A stretch of 64,000 bases of DNA, from positions 45,747,501-45,811,500 of the forward strand of contig CM065803.1 of assembly GCA_033398695.1 (NCBI GenBank). Reading direction: 5' to 3'. Both the position numbers and the translations under genes were made by a program. This document shows, in pieces, positions 20,341 to 32,810 of the stretch. Position 1 is the stretch's first letter. Each line of letters begins with the position of its first letter. The notes under the pieces are model-generated. The model saw only the letters and a program-made list of their open reading frames with translations, made no database searches and had not been told where the DNA came from. The DNA comes from Orobanche coerulescens (lineage: Eukaryota; Streptophyta; Magnoliopsida; Lamiales; Orobanchaceae).

Positions 20341-21718
20341 CAATGTTGTTCCTATTCCTAACAGCAATGTTGTTCCTGTTCCTATTCCTGACACTTGATC
20401 TCACAATATTCTCACTTTTCATTGCTCCCATGTAGTTTTCTGTGAAGAGGGCACAGTATAGGGAAGCAAAACCAATTTGGAATATCTTGTCAAAACAAAT
20501 CTTTTGGGTTTATTACAAAACTACCCCGAGCTTTAGTCTAATGACAAAAAATATCCAGTTCTCTTTTAAAATTACGAAAGTTACCCCTAAGCATTTGTTT
20601 TTTGTTTCCAAAGTGCATCCTCAAGAGAAAAATGTGTGAGGTCATCGTCATTTGAGTGATTTAATGATTTTGAAGAGGGATGCATTCGATGTTAAAAGCT
20701 GCTCACGTGAATGATTTTTTCGGACGGTGTTTTATTCTTCTGATGTTATAAAACCTTCTGATGTTAATGAGTTTTTTGGTTGCTGAATATTTTTTTGAAT
20801 TGTGGATACCAGTGTTGTTCATCTTTTGAAGAAAAAGGGGTGTGAGATGAACTAGATGGACATCATTAGCATCCCCATAAACGTTTCTTTTTTTGTGTTC
20901 ACATTTCTCGAATGTTGTTATATCATGCATTTTGGTTGAGTTGAGTTTTGATATGAAAGAGGTGAAAACATGATGAAAGTGGAGTTGGAATAAGTTCGGA
21001 AATCGAACCGGCCAAAGAAGACGAGAAAACAAGATTGTTGGAGAGCTTGCGTGGTCGTGCATAAACTAGAAATTAAGCAGGACATTAGTTAAAAAAAATT
21101 AGCATTAAGATTTGAATTTAAAGAGTAGTAACGTAATCCCTCAAAATAAATTCTTGCTGATCATGCATGCACATGCGGATTTCGGGAAGCCTCTTGCTGA
21201 AGCAAGTTCTTATTTGATGCAACTTCTCATCGATTTGGGATTTCTATAAACTTGCATAAATTGTATATTTTTGTCCTTGTTGTTGCTCAAATGTAATTAG
21301 AATATTGAGCATGTTTTTCTTCTCAAGCTAGGATTAAGGAGCTTGCTGCACAGCAAGCAGAGAGAGCAGATTTGAATATGATCTATAAGACTGTACTGCA
21401 GGAGAAGGAGGCCGTCAAAGAATATGTCAAGAAAAACAGGATGTACGGCACTGGCAGTCTAGCTCCCAGTATCATAAGCACAGGCTCTAGCGGCGGTGGA
21501 TCAACGACCTCACAGTTTCACGCATCTGAAGAGATCCACACTCGATTCACATCCTTAGAGGAGCAGCTGACAGAGGAGCGCTGACTGTGAGAAGAGCAGG
21601 CAAAGGTGATTGAAGAAGAGCATGTGAAGAGACAGCGTCTTGAGGAACAGTTGCAAGTTATTCAAGAAATGCTGACACAACAAAATATTCCCCCTCCGAG
21701 TCGTCCTTCTACTTGACC

Positions 21719-22097
21719 TTGATTTAGACTACTTATTTCTTTTTTTACTGTACGATGAAATGATGACAACTCTGGATTGTGTACGACGATACAACTATGA
21801 CGATTGTGTAACATTGTGACTTTTTTGCTATTTATGACTAGTTTGTTTTATTATTCAGAAATTGAAAGCACGTAATGGAAATAATTAAAATTCAGAAAAA
21901 TTGTCAAAAACAAAAAATACCGACGGCATTACCGACGGAAAAATTGTTGTTGGATAATTACCAACGCCTGGTTACCGTCGGTAAAAAATGTCGGCATTTA
22001 CACTTTTACCAATGGCAACGATGCCGTCGGTATTTTCACATTAGCGACGGCTATATTCCGTCGGCAAAGGCGTCGTCATTTTTCATTTTAACAACGG
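21719..22097 (+). repeat. CACTA 3' UTR and right subterminal repeats, proximal part
   Basis: After the second gene, ACCGACGGC/GCCGTCGGTA motifs recur from about 21918 to 22090, then are cut by the gypsy array at 22098. The last five bases, AACGG (22093-22097), are its TSD. Confidence 0.8.
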
Positions 22098-22135
22098 TGT
22101 AACATCCCCAAAACCATATGGGAATATTACACGCC

Positions 22136-22160
22136 GTAGACCCTTTCCACAAGGATCTAC
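22136..22160 (-). other. Conserved LTR stem-loop (T LTR-1)
   Basis: The sense arms GTAGATCCTT and AAGGGTCTAC pair over 10 positions with one G-U; the complementary strand would have a C-A mismatch instead. Followed on the sense strand by GGCGTGTAATATTCC. Repeated intact at 34196-34220 but broken in LTR-2. Confidence 0.6.
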
Positions 22161-22460
22161 CAGGCTAAACATCCATAAACGACCAAATGCTTGCCCGACC
22201 AGGGTCAAACAATAAAATGATACGGACCGAAATGGTCACTTACACGTGAATACACAGACCGATGAGGTCACACAACCCAATCGATAAAACTGACTTAAAT
22301 AACATTACCCACACAGGGGTCGAAATACAATACAGCGGAAAACTGAAATCAACTCTGACAACACAACCAAAATCAAAATAACTCTCGACTCATGATTAGT
22401 ATCGCAGCTCGTCACCCTCTTGTGCCAATCCTGTGACTGCTCCCCTGAATCTGCATGTAC

Positions 22461-23894
22461 CTGGACGCAAAACAGACATCCACCCCCCGATTACTCGGGG
22501 GTTAGTAAAACTCCACTGTTTTACTAGTGCAAGTATCAAATCATACGAAATATAACAAGCAAGTAATAATCGTGAATCAAATATGACAATCAAGTATCAA
22601 AATTTTCCCGGGAGGTTTTCACAAGGAAAGATAAGCTATGAAGCATTCGAAAATAAGATTATCACCTCGGAAAGTTTAGAATTTCAAAACCTTTCGAAAA
22701 TCTTAGGGTCTTAACCCAAATCTCAAAATTGTATTACAACAATTTACAGTACGAAAACATTTTCATAAATCTCATGGGGCTCGGCCCAACATTCTTTTCT
22801 TAAAACTTTCTTTCAAAAAGTTTGATTTACAAAACATGGTTCGTGACACCGTGATCCCCTGTCACGTGTCTCCGTAGGTTCAACAACCCGCACGGACTTA
22901 ACCAATCACAACAATCAATCATGCTCATGACTCCGTGATCGCTTGCCACGAGTCTCCGTAGGTTCAACAACCCACACGGATTGAGCAAACACAACAATCA
23001 CAACAATCAATCATGCTCATGACTCCGTGATCGCTTGCCACGAGTCTCCGTAGGTTCAACAACCCACACGGATTGAGCAAACACAACAATCAATCATGCT
23101 CATGACTCCGTGATCGCTTGCCACGAGTCTCCGTAGGTTCAACAACCCACACGGATTGAGCAAACACAACAATCACAACAATCAATCATGCTCATGACTC
23201 CGTGATCGCTTGCCACGAGTCTCCGTAGGTTCAACAACCCACACGGATTGAGCAAACACAACAATCACAACAAACAGTCCCGACCCCGTGAACCTGTGTC
23301 ATGTGTCACCGTAGGTTCCGTCGAACCCGCACGGTTGGACGTACTGTGTCCTGATTCAATGGACCTGTGCCATGAATCATCGTAGGCCTCGTCAGACCCG
23401 CACGATTGGACCTCAGCACCACACACTAAGTTCCGATTCCATGGACCTGTGCCATGAATCCTCGTAGGCCCCGTCGAACCCGCACGAGTGAACTTAGCGT
23501 TCCAGCACATCACAATCGCATTACATACAACAATGAGCACAATTAATCAATCACCTTGATCACCACAAAATCATACATTGCACGCACATAACACAACCTC
23601 AACACTCGCAACAACTATCATCAATCAACGACATTTAACCAACATAACACACATTCGGTACACAATACATTGCACAACCACGTGTACAACCATCTCATAT
23701 GTACATCGCAATCCTGCACAAATGGCACAACGCCTAACACGTATACCAATATAACACTATTATCACAAAGCCTTCAAATTTCGGAAAACACAACCAACTC
23801 AAACGGAACATATTTACGAAGGCACGCAAAATCATCATAAATCTCATACGTGATTACTAGTCGCAAGATACAAGTCGTATAGTAAGATACTTGC
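22461..23894 (-). other. Predicted GC-AG leader intron (T LTR-1)
   Basis: Sense strand: donor TTAAG|GCAAGTATC; branch-like TTTTACTAAC (complement of 22501-22510) directly followed by a stem CCCCCGA-GTAA-TCGGGGG; acceptor GCGTCCAG at 22461. TACTAAC is an ideal branch-point sequence. The intron would contain the tandem repeats. No RNA evidence. Confidence 0.5.
22850..23280. repeat. Tandem repeats in T LTR-1
   Basis: Four close units (72 or 84 bp, differing by a 12-base ACAATCACAACA-type block) of GACTCCGTGATCGCTTGCCA through CACACGGATTGAGC, plus diverged units either side (22850 and 23280-23500). The same array is in LTR-2 and LTR-3. Each unit pairs CCGT/ACGG-type segments, resembling the hairpin units of element 1. 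Confidence 0.9.
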
Positions 23895-24449
23895 CTTAAT
23901 AACCGCTACCAAACGCTCCGAAGAACACGGTTCGGCCAAGGAAGCTCGGACCCCAAAGAAGGCAACGAACGGAAGGGTTCCGACTCGAGTTCTTCACAAG
24001 AATTCGTTCCTAAGTCACAACGATATCAATTCAATCACAATTCTACGAAAACATATGGAACTTCCCAAGTTCTACCCATTGAAGCATTTTATCGGACACT
24101 TTGACGGCGTAGTCCAATTTAATCGATTATTCAAAGAAATACTCAAATTCGTTCCACAAAAATTGAAGGGTATTGAATGATTACGAGTTTACAATCAAGT
24201 TCTAACAATAATATGAATCAAAACGAAGCAAATCGGCCAAAACACCAAGAAATCTCAAGAACACCCAAAAACTAAAAGTTTAGGTGTTCTTACCTTCGAT
24301 CCGGGTGGAAGATGATGTTAATCTATGATTCCAACTTCCAAAACATGTTGCTCTATATCATATCCATCCAAATCCATCCATTATTGACGAAGAAACGCGA
24401 AGAAACGAAGAAAAAGGGTGAAAATGGCCGGATGACTCGGTCCAGGCCC

Positions 24450-24605
24450 TTAAATAGCCGACCCTGGCCGGCCGCTTACGTACGTAATCGGCCAAGGCCG
24501 AACTCCCTGGACTGATTCTGCCGGACATGTTACGTACGTAACCGGAAGGCTGTTACGTACGTAACCGGCATTACGGCCGTTACTGCCGGGCCATTACGGC
24601 CGTTA
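24450..24605 (-). promoter_or_regulatory. T LTR core promoter with palindrome array
   Basis: A sense-strand TATA-like CTATTTAAGGGCC (24446-24457 region) lies about 19 bases downstream of perfect TTACGTACGTAA palindromes at 24476-24487, 24530-24541 and 24553-24564, then TTACGGCCGTTA at 24571-24582 and 24594-24605. The arrangement parallels elements 1, D and E. Confidence 0.5.
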
Positions 24606-25129
24606 CTCGGCCAGGCCTGGCCAGCCAGGCCTCGGTCGATCCGACGGTCCGAAAAATCCCGAAACTCCGACCTGAACGTAAACCGAAAACACGATTATGA
24701 AGTACTCACAAAGATGAATCCGAATACTAAGGGAACACCCAATTCCGACCACCCGAGGGCTCGAAATTCGACAACGGAAGTAATTACTCCAAACTTTGGG
24801 AAATTACGAAAATGGCCCAAAACGTCCGAAATACCTGATACACGATCGAAACACCAAACCGAAGCTTACAACATGGATAATAACATTAAATGAACTTCCG
24901 AGAAACTCGAAACAACAGTTTCGGACGAGATTCGCGAGAATCGAACTCAAGTGCGGAAAAGTCGTTTAAGAACACGGAACTCAACAAAACGATACCGAAA
25001 CGAACTCGGATGACAAAAAGTGCAGAATTAAATATTCTCCGAATGACGAAACGGTCAAAAGCGAGTTTTCGAAACGGACCTCCGCCGAAAAATGAAAATT
25101 ACCAGAAATCCGAAATTGCGGATATTACA

Positions 25130-25694
25130 TTCTACCCTCCTTAAAAGAAGTTTCGTCCCGAAACTTAAAATATGTAGGGAGAAGCAATATCCCAACAGGA
25201 AACCTCAACGAGATACACAAGAAACGCGTAACTTTCGTCCATTGGCGAAACATTACAAGCAACGCGAAAGAATATACAACGTGACAACACGCCACACGAC
25301 GACCATAACAACGCCACCAGCAATAATTCAAAACAATAACGATCAATTAACGACGCATCACATACCACATCATATGCACACATTTAATCAAAGAAATGTA
25401 CGCGACAACAAGTCGCACCCGACTAAAACGGCTATGCGATAGAAACAAATAGAGTATTACGATTGAAATCATTCCGATTCGCATCAACAAGAAAATGTCC
25501 GACGTCAAAACACAAACAATTCAAGATAACGGAAAACGAGGTTACCAGATATTACATTCTATCTCACAAAAAATAAGTTTCGTCCCGAAACTTAAAATAA
25601 AACATCAGGGTAGACTACAAACAAAACCAAAAAGTTCACGCAACAAATATCAATCTCTACTCGAATTACAACACAAATACAACACGCAACTATG
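25130..25694 (-). other. T internal region after gag, copy 1
   Basis: No pol domain seen. The purine-rich AAGGAGGGTAGAA next to LTR-1 (sense strand) is the likely polypurine tract. The same sequence occurs at 31148-31712. Confidence 0.7.
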
Positions 25695-26782
25695 CTACTG
25701 GGCACCACTGAGCTCTCCACGCGTAGGGGCGGGATCTAGGCTTCCGAACATCTCAACGACGGTCTCGCAGTATACCGCCTGATGTCCCACATGTCCACAT
25801 TTGAAACAGTTAACTTGCGGCGAGCGACAATTCTTACGAGTATGGCCCACACGGCTACAATTGAAACATAACTTCACGCCGCTTGTCTTACTCGGCTCGT
25901 GAGTAGGATTCTTAGACTGGTCAACCGAACGAGGAGTGCTCCCAGAAGGAAACTGTGAAGCAACAGGCTCACGGATCTCACTTCTCTGGCCTCTTGAAAA
26001 GTTACTCGAGGTCTTCTGCCTCTTACCTCCTGAACTACCCTCTGACATGGAAACAGCCATCTCGATGGCTAGAGCTCGATCCTGATAATCCTTAAAGGTG
26101 GTACACATGAGCGGAGCCATACTCTCACGGATATGGGGTTTCATGCGCATATTGAAGTATCGGACCTTGTCCGCTTCACTTCTCACTTGATCACGAACAT
26201 AAGCCAGCTGTCGATTAAAATCGACTATCGCCTGGGATATCGACACATCCTGGGGCGTGGCCGAGAAAAACTCAACGATCCTGCGTTCACGAACAGGTAA
26301 CGGGCAATACTCTGCCTCCATGGCAGTCTTAAACTCAGCCCATGTAGGTGTACGATCTGCAGGCACTACACCTGCCACCATCTGCAGCTTCTTTGTCAAG
26401 CAAGCATCGAGCAATGGGCACCCTCTTCTCATCCGGACAAGCTACGGCATCAAATGTTCTGTCCAACTGGAAGAGCGGCCTTCCCAACCTAACGAGTCGA
26501 TGAACCCACAAAACGGGCGGTGCATCCTCATCACATCTCGTAACCACTTACTAGCCCCGTTATCCCCATCCGGGTTCTCATTCCGATGTACGGCACGATT
26601 CATCCGCACTAACCGATCAACCACTGACGAAGGATGTTGGCGGCGCCAACGTCAACATTAACGCTAGTCGAATGTCCCCGACTGTCTTGGTGATCGGTAC
26701 TCGGCAAGGAGGGAGTCGCCCTCTCATGCTCCCGATCACGACCACGACTACGACCACGTCCTCGGCCACGACCTCTCGGCAT
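25695..26782 (-). pseudogene. gag: Element T gag, copy 1 (frameshifted)
   Basis: Nucleocapsid protein of a gypsy-type element. The ATG at 26782 starts MPRGRGRGRG. Between about 26380 and 26700 many 1-3 base differences from copy 2 disrupt the frame. From about 26370 the frame is open to the stop: a gag domain (PTWAEFKTAMEAEYC through FNMRMKPHIRESM), then zinc knuckles CFNCSRVGHTRKNC and CFKCGHVGHQAVYC (about 25765-25875), ending GELSGAQ. At the codon that is a stop in copy 2, copy 1 keeps CAG. It might be functional if the upstream indels are base-call errors. Confidence 0.85.
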
Positions 26783-28112
26783 TCGAGCAGACGACTAAAC
26801 AGTATAACGCAACCAAACAAACGTCACAACGTCAACATAGGACGATAATAGCAGCACGATAAAGCATCAACTCCAAGTCATCACACAAGGGCATGAACTA
26901 ACACTGTAATTTAAGAACTTTATTCAAAAATAATTCACACAGTCACATCAACAGAGGTGTTTGGATTTTACCAAACCAAACACAGTCAAAACCACACACG
27001 TATCGTAGGGATCAAACACTAAAGAAAAATAAATATTTCCGGGGTATTATTCAAATGATAAAATTTTAAAATTTTCAAGTTTGAAAAATTTGGTGAAATG
27101 AAATTTTTGAAGACATTTTTAATACCTCGGTCGTTTAATCAAAACCATGTATCTCAACATTTAGAAAACACTAAAACATTCTCCGGCGAGCAAAACAATA
27201 CTACAAACTTATCACAACCACTTAGCCCCAACACATGGACATAATAAGTTCAAAATTCCGAAAACCAAAAATCGTTCTGCAAAATAAAGATTTCCCAAAA
27301 TCCTTTAGTTCATAAACAAAACGACGGTAATATTTTACAATGTCCGAAGTACTTCAAAACACATTTTTCAAATACCGTCTGATGATGTCATTTGAAAATA
27401 CACGGCCCATTTGTCAAAATTTACAAATTTTAAAAATCCATATAAACCGTGGTTTGACCGAACCACCAAAATATTTTCCAAAAATCGATTTCTACAAAAA
27501 TTCTCAAACTGTAAATTCCTTAAGAAAATATTCTTAAAGTTACCCATAGCGGACATAAATTACAACATTCCAAAAACAGTCGAATTTAAAACCACATACT
27601 CAAATGGCAACCAGGGTCGCCAATTCAATCAAATGCATCTCGTGGTATCAAGTTTAAACACACAGCAAAATCATTCATCGGAGTTTCTCACAAACTCTAC
27701 CGTTGGTACCTTTCGAAACCCATCGAGGTTTACAACCTTCACAACATACCACCCCACCCGGTGGTTCAAAGATAAAACAATAACGTGCCCAGTTCTATAC
27801 ACATACCATGTGCCACAAGTATTAAACACAACTATATTACACAATACTGTGTAAATAAAATTATACACCGCAATTAACTCACTAAGATAAAATCGAGATA
27901 CACAGGTATTACGCATAAAGGAGGAGACTTACATCCACAGGTCGCACGGAGGTGACAGTCGCCCACGATACTAATCTCGTCCGACAACATAACCGACACG
28001 TTGTGACCACGCACAACTCAACTTGTCACCTGACGACTCGAACGACAAGACAACACATTACTCGACAAAACACGACTTGAACGACCCAGCGGCTAGGTTT
28101 TCGAAATCCTAA
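26783..28112 (-). other. T leader between primer site and gag, copy 1
   Basis: About 1.3 kb, AT-rich, without recognisable coding sequence; conserved at 32811-34141. Confidence 0.7.
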
Positions 28113-28124
28113 GCTCTGATAACA
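28113..28124 (-). other. Primer binding site, T copy 1, one mismatch
   Basis: The sense strand reads TGTTATCAGAGC, one base off the Met-tRNA primer site still intact at 34142-34153. Confidence 0.75.
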
Positions 28125-28128
28125 TAAT

Positions 28129-31100
28129 TGTAACTTCCCCAAAACCATATGGGTATATTACAAGCCTTAGTCCCTTTACAAAAGTATCTACCAGGATAAA
28201 CATCCATAAACGACCAAATGCTTGCCCACTGTGGTCAAACAATAAAATGATACAGACGAAATGGTAACTTACACGTGAATACACGGCCGATGAGGTCACA
28301 CAACCCAATCGATAAAACCGACTTAAATAACATTACCCACAGGGGTCGAAATACAATACTGAAAATCAAATCAACTCGACAACACAACCAAAATCAAAAT
28401 AACTCTCGACTCATGATTAGTATCGCGGCTCGTCATCCTCTTGTGCCAATCCTGTGATCGCTCCCGAATCTGCATGTACCGACGCAAACAGACATCCACC
28501 CCGATTACTGGGGTTAGTAAACTCCACTGCTTTACTAGTGCAAGTATCAAATCATACGAAATATAACAAGCAAGTAATAATCGTGAATCAAATATGACAA
28601 TCAAGTATCAAAATATCCTGGAGGTTTTCACAAGGAAAGATAAGCTATGAAGCATTCGAAAATAAGATTATCACCTCGGAAATTTTAGAATTTCAAAACC
28701 TTTCGAAAATCTTAGGGTCTTAACCCAAATCTCAAAATTGTATTACAACAATTTACTGACGAAAAACATTTCCATAAATCTCATGGGGCTCGGCCCAACA
28801 TTCTTTTCTTAAAACTTTCTTTCAAAAAGTTTGATTTACAAAACATGGTTCGTGACACCGTGATCCTGTCACGTGTCTCCGTAGGTTCAACAACCCGCAG
28901 ACTTAACCAATCACAACAATCAATCATGCTCATGACTCGTGATCGCTTGCCACGAGTCTCCGTAGGTTCAACAACCCACACGGATTGAGCAAACACAACA
29001 ATCACAACAATCAATCATGCTCATGACTCGTGATCGCTTGCCACGAGTCTCCGTAGGTTCAACAACCCACACGGATTGAGCAAACACAACAATCAATCAT
29101 GCTCATGACTCGTGATCGCTTGCCACGAGTCTCCGTAGGTTCAACAACCCACACGGATTGAGCAAACACAACAATCACAACAATCAATCATGCTCATGAC
29201 TCCGTGATCGCTTGCCACGAGTCTCCGTAGGTTCAACAACCCACACGGATTGAGCAAACACAACAATCACAACAAACAGTCCCGACCCCGTGAACTGTGT
29301 CACGTGTCACCGTAGGTTCCGTCGAACCCGCACGGTTGACGTCTTGTGTCCCGATTCAATGGACTGTGCCATGAATCATCGTAGGCCTCGTGCACCCGCA
29401 CGATTGGACCTCGGCACCACACACTAAGTTCCGATTCCATGGACTGTGCCATGAATCCTCGTAGGCCCGGCCGAACCCGCACGAGTGAACTTAGCGTTCC
29501 CAAAGACATCACAATCGCATTACATACAACAATGAGCACAATTAATCAATCACCTTGATCACCACAAAATCATACATTGCACGCACATAACACAACCTCA
29601 ACACTCGCAACAACTATCATCAATCAACGACATTTAACCAACATAACACACATTCGGTACACAATACATTGCACAACCACGTGTACAACCATCTCATATG
29701 TACATCGCAATCCTGCACAAATGGCACAACGCCTAACACTAATACTAATATAACACTATAATCACAAAGCCTTCAAATTTGGAAAACACAACCAACTCAC
29801 ACGGAAAATATTTACGAAGGCACGCAAAATCATCATAAATCTCATAAGTGATTACTAGTCTCAAGATACAAGTCGTATAGTAAGATACTTGCCTTAATAA
29901 CCGCTACCAAACGCTCCGAAGAACACGGTTCGGCCAGGGAAGCTCGGACCCCAAAGAAGGCAACGAACGGAAGGGTTCCGACTCGAGTTCTTCACAAGAA
30001 TTCGTTCCTAAGTCACAACGATATCAATTCAATCACAATTCTACGAAAACATATGGAACTTCCCAAGTTCTACCCATTGAAGCATTTTATCGGACACTTT
30101 GAAGGCGTAGTCCAATTTAATCGATTATTCAAAGAAATACTCAAATTCGTTCAACAAAACTTGAAGGGTATTGAATGATTACGAGTTTACAATCAAGTTC
30201 TAACAATAATATGAATCAAAACGAAGCAAATCGGCCAAAACACCAAGAAATCTCAAGAACACCCAAAAACCAAAAGTTTAGGTGTTCTTACCTTCGATCC
30301 GGGTGGAAGATGATGTTAATCTATGATTCCAACTTCCAAAACATGTTGCTCTATATCATATCCATCCAAATCCATCCATTATTGACGAAGAAACGCGAAG
30401 AGACGAAGAAAAAGGGTGAAAATGGCCGAATGACTCGGTCCAGGCCCTTAAATAGCCGACCCTGGCCGGCCGCTTACGTACGTAATCGGCCAAGGCCTAC
30501 GACGCATGTCGGCGGCCGAACTCCTGGGCCCGATTCTGCCGGACATGTTACGTACGTAACCGGAAGGCTGTTACGTACATAACCGGCATTACGGCCGTTA
30601 CTGTCGGCCCATTACGGCCGTTACTCGGCCAGGCCTGGCCAGCCAGGCCTCGGTCGATCCGACGGTTCGAAAAATCCCGAAACTCCGACCTGAACGTAAA
30701 CCGAAAACACGATTATGAAGTACTCGCAAAGACGAATCCGAATACCAAGGGAACACCCAATTCCGACCACCCGAGGGCTCGAAATTCGACAACGCAAGTA
30801 ATTACCCCAAACTTTGGGAAATTACGAAAATGGCCCAAAACGTCCGAAATACCTGATACACGATCGAAACACCAAACCTAAGCTTACAACATGGATAATA
30901 ACATTAAATGAACTTCCGAGAAACTCGAAACAACAGTTTCGGACGAGATTCGCGAGAATCGAACTCAAGTGCAGAAAAGTCGTTTAAGAACACGGAACTC
31001 AACAAAACGATACCGAAACGAACTCGGATGACAAAAAGTGCAGAATTAAATATTCTCCGAATGACGAAACGGTCAAAAGCGAGTTTCCGAAACGGACCTC

Positions 31101-31147
31101 CGCCGAAAAATGAAAATTACCAGAAATCCGAAATTGCGGATATTACA
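28129..31147 (-). repeat. Element T LTR-2 (middle LTR)
   Basis: 3019 bp. It carries many 1-3 base deletions relative to LTR-1 and LTR-3, concentrated in its first 1.4 kb (for example ACTCGTGATC for ACTCCGTGATC), and its stem-loop near 28165-28190 is broken. From about 29500 onward it is nearly identical to the others. Confidence 0.9.
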
Positions 31148-31712
31148 TTCTACCCTCCTTAAAAGTAGTTTCGTCCCGAAACTTAAAATAAGTAGGGAGA
31201 AGCAATATCCCAACAGGAAACCTCAACGAGATACACAAGAAACGCGTAACTTTCGTCCATTGGCGAAACATTACAAGCAACGCGAAAGAATATACAACGT
31301 GACAACACGCCACACGACGACCATAACAACGCCACCGGCAATAATTCAAAACAATAAGGATCAATTAACGACGCATCACATACCACATCATATGCACACA
31401 TTTAATCAAAGAAATGTACGCGACAACAAGTCGCACCCGACTAAAACGGCTATGCGATAGAAACAAATAGAGTATTACGATAGAAATCATTCCGATTCTC
31501 ATCAACAAGAAAATGTCCGACGTCAAAACACAAAAAATTCAAGATAACGGAAAACGAGGTTACCAGATATTACATTCTATCTCACAAAAAATAAGTTTCG
31601 TCCCGAAACTTAAAATAAAACATCAGGGTAGACTACAAACAAAACCAAAAAGTTCACGCAACAAATATCAATCTCTACTCGAATTACAACACAAATACAA
31701 CACGCAACTATG

Positions 31713-32810
31713 CTACTGGGCACCACTGAGCTCTCCACGCGTAGGGGCGGGATCTAGGCTTCCGAACATCTCAACGACGGTCTCGCAGTGTACCGCCTGA
31801 TGTCCCACATGTCCACATTTGAAACAGTTAACTTGCGGCGAGCGACAATTCTTACGAGTATGGCCCACACGGCTACAATTGAAACATAACTTCACGCCGC
31901 TTGTCTTACTCGGCTCGTGAGTAGGATTCTTAGACTGGTCAACCGAACGAGGAGTGCTCCCAGAAGGAAACTGTGAAGCAACAGGCTCACGGATCTCACT
32001 TCTCTGGCCTCTTGAAAAGTTACTCGAGGTCTTCTGCCTCATACCTCCTGAGCTACCCTCTGACATGGAAACAGCCATCTCGATGGCTAGAGCTCGATCC
32101 TGATAATCCTTCAAGGTGGTACACATGAGCGGAGCCATACTCTCACGGATATGGGGTTTCATGCGCATATTGAAGTATCGGACCTTGTCCGCTTCACTTC
32201 TCACTTGATCACGAACATAAGCCAGCTGTCGATTAAAATCGACTATCGCCTGGGATATCGACACATCCTAGGGCGTGGCCGAGAAAAACTCAACGATCCT
32301 GCGTTCACGAACAGGTAACGGGCAATACTCTGCCTCCATGGCAGTCTTAAACTCAGCCCATGTAGGTGTACGATCTGCAGGCACTACAGCCTGCCACCAG
32401 TCTGCAGCTTCTTTGTCAAGCAAGTACTGAGCAATGGGCACCCTCTTCTCATCCGGACAAGCTACAGCATCAAATGTTCTGTCCAACTGGAAGAGCCAGC
32501 CTTCCCAACCTAACGAGTCAGATGAACCCACAAAACGGGGCGGCTGCATCCTCATCACATCTCGTAACCACTTACTAGCCCCGTTATCCCCATCTGGGTT
32601 CTCATTCCGATGTACGGCCTGATTCATCTGCACTAACTGATCAACCACCTGACGAAGGATGTTGGAGGAGCAAACGTCAACATTAACTCTAGTCGAATGT
32701 CCCTGACCTGTACTGAGCTGATCGGTACTCGGCAAGGAGGGAGTCGCCCTCTCATGCTCCTGATCACGACCACGACTACGACCACGTCCTCGGCCACGAC
32801 CTCTCGGCAT
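31713..32810 (-). pseudogene. gag: Element T gag, copy 2 (one in-frame stop)
   Basis: About 365 codons from MPRGRGRGRGRSRGRD to GELSGAQ. A gag domain (WLRDVMRMQPPRFVGSSDS, then KEAADWWQAVVPADRTPTW) and zinc knuckles CFNCSRVGHTRKNC and CFKCGHVGHQAVHC are all in one frame. A single TAG (complement of 32268-32270) replaces the CAG found in copy 1, a C-to-T change at a CHG site. Otherwise complete. No pol follows in the 565 bases before LTR-2. Confidence 0.88.

Larger units (their letters stand above)
18340..21718 (+). pseudogene. Second CACTA gene (TNPA-like, Transposase_24 type), decayed
   Basis: Corresponds to the second gene of plant CACTA elements, a probable subterminal-repeat DNA-binding partner of the transposase. 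Exon-like blocks: 18340-18628 (MFSMRRGGGGRR, low-complexity N-terminus, splice-donor-like GGTTAGT), about 18921-19050, 19136-19433 (VEWEQEVYDLWESRAWVRF, then KKKRDQGRPKHIPTDWW), about 19512-19620 (KCVYASFRAIHMKKDGSF) and about 21331-21718, a helical C-terminus with EEQLTEER. An in-frame TGA follows EER at about 21583, and the second block has a stop after GFN near 19001. The large gap at 19620-21330 contains a mariner fragment. Exon limits are approximate. Confidence 0.75.
22098..25129 (-). repeat. Element T LTR-1
   Basis: 3032 bp, TGTAACATCC to GATATTACA. By eye closest to LTR-3. Contains the stem-loop (22136-22160), leader intron (22461-23894), tandem repeats (22850-23280), TATA-like box and palindromes (24450-24605). 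Confidence 0.93.

Noticed and set aside
22850..23500. Tandem repeats that could be satellite DNA or a CRISPR array
   Set aside because: They recur at the same place in all three T LTRs, so they are LTR-internal repeats.
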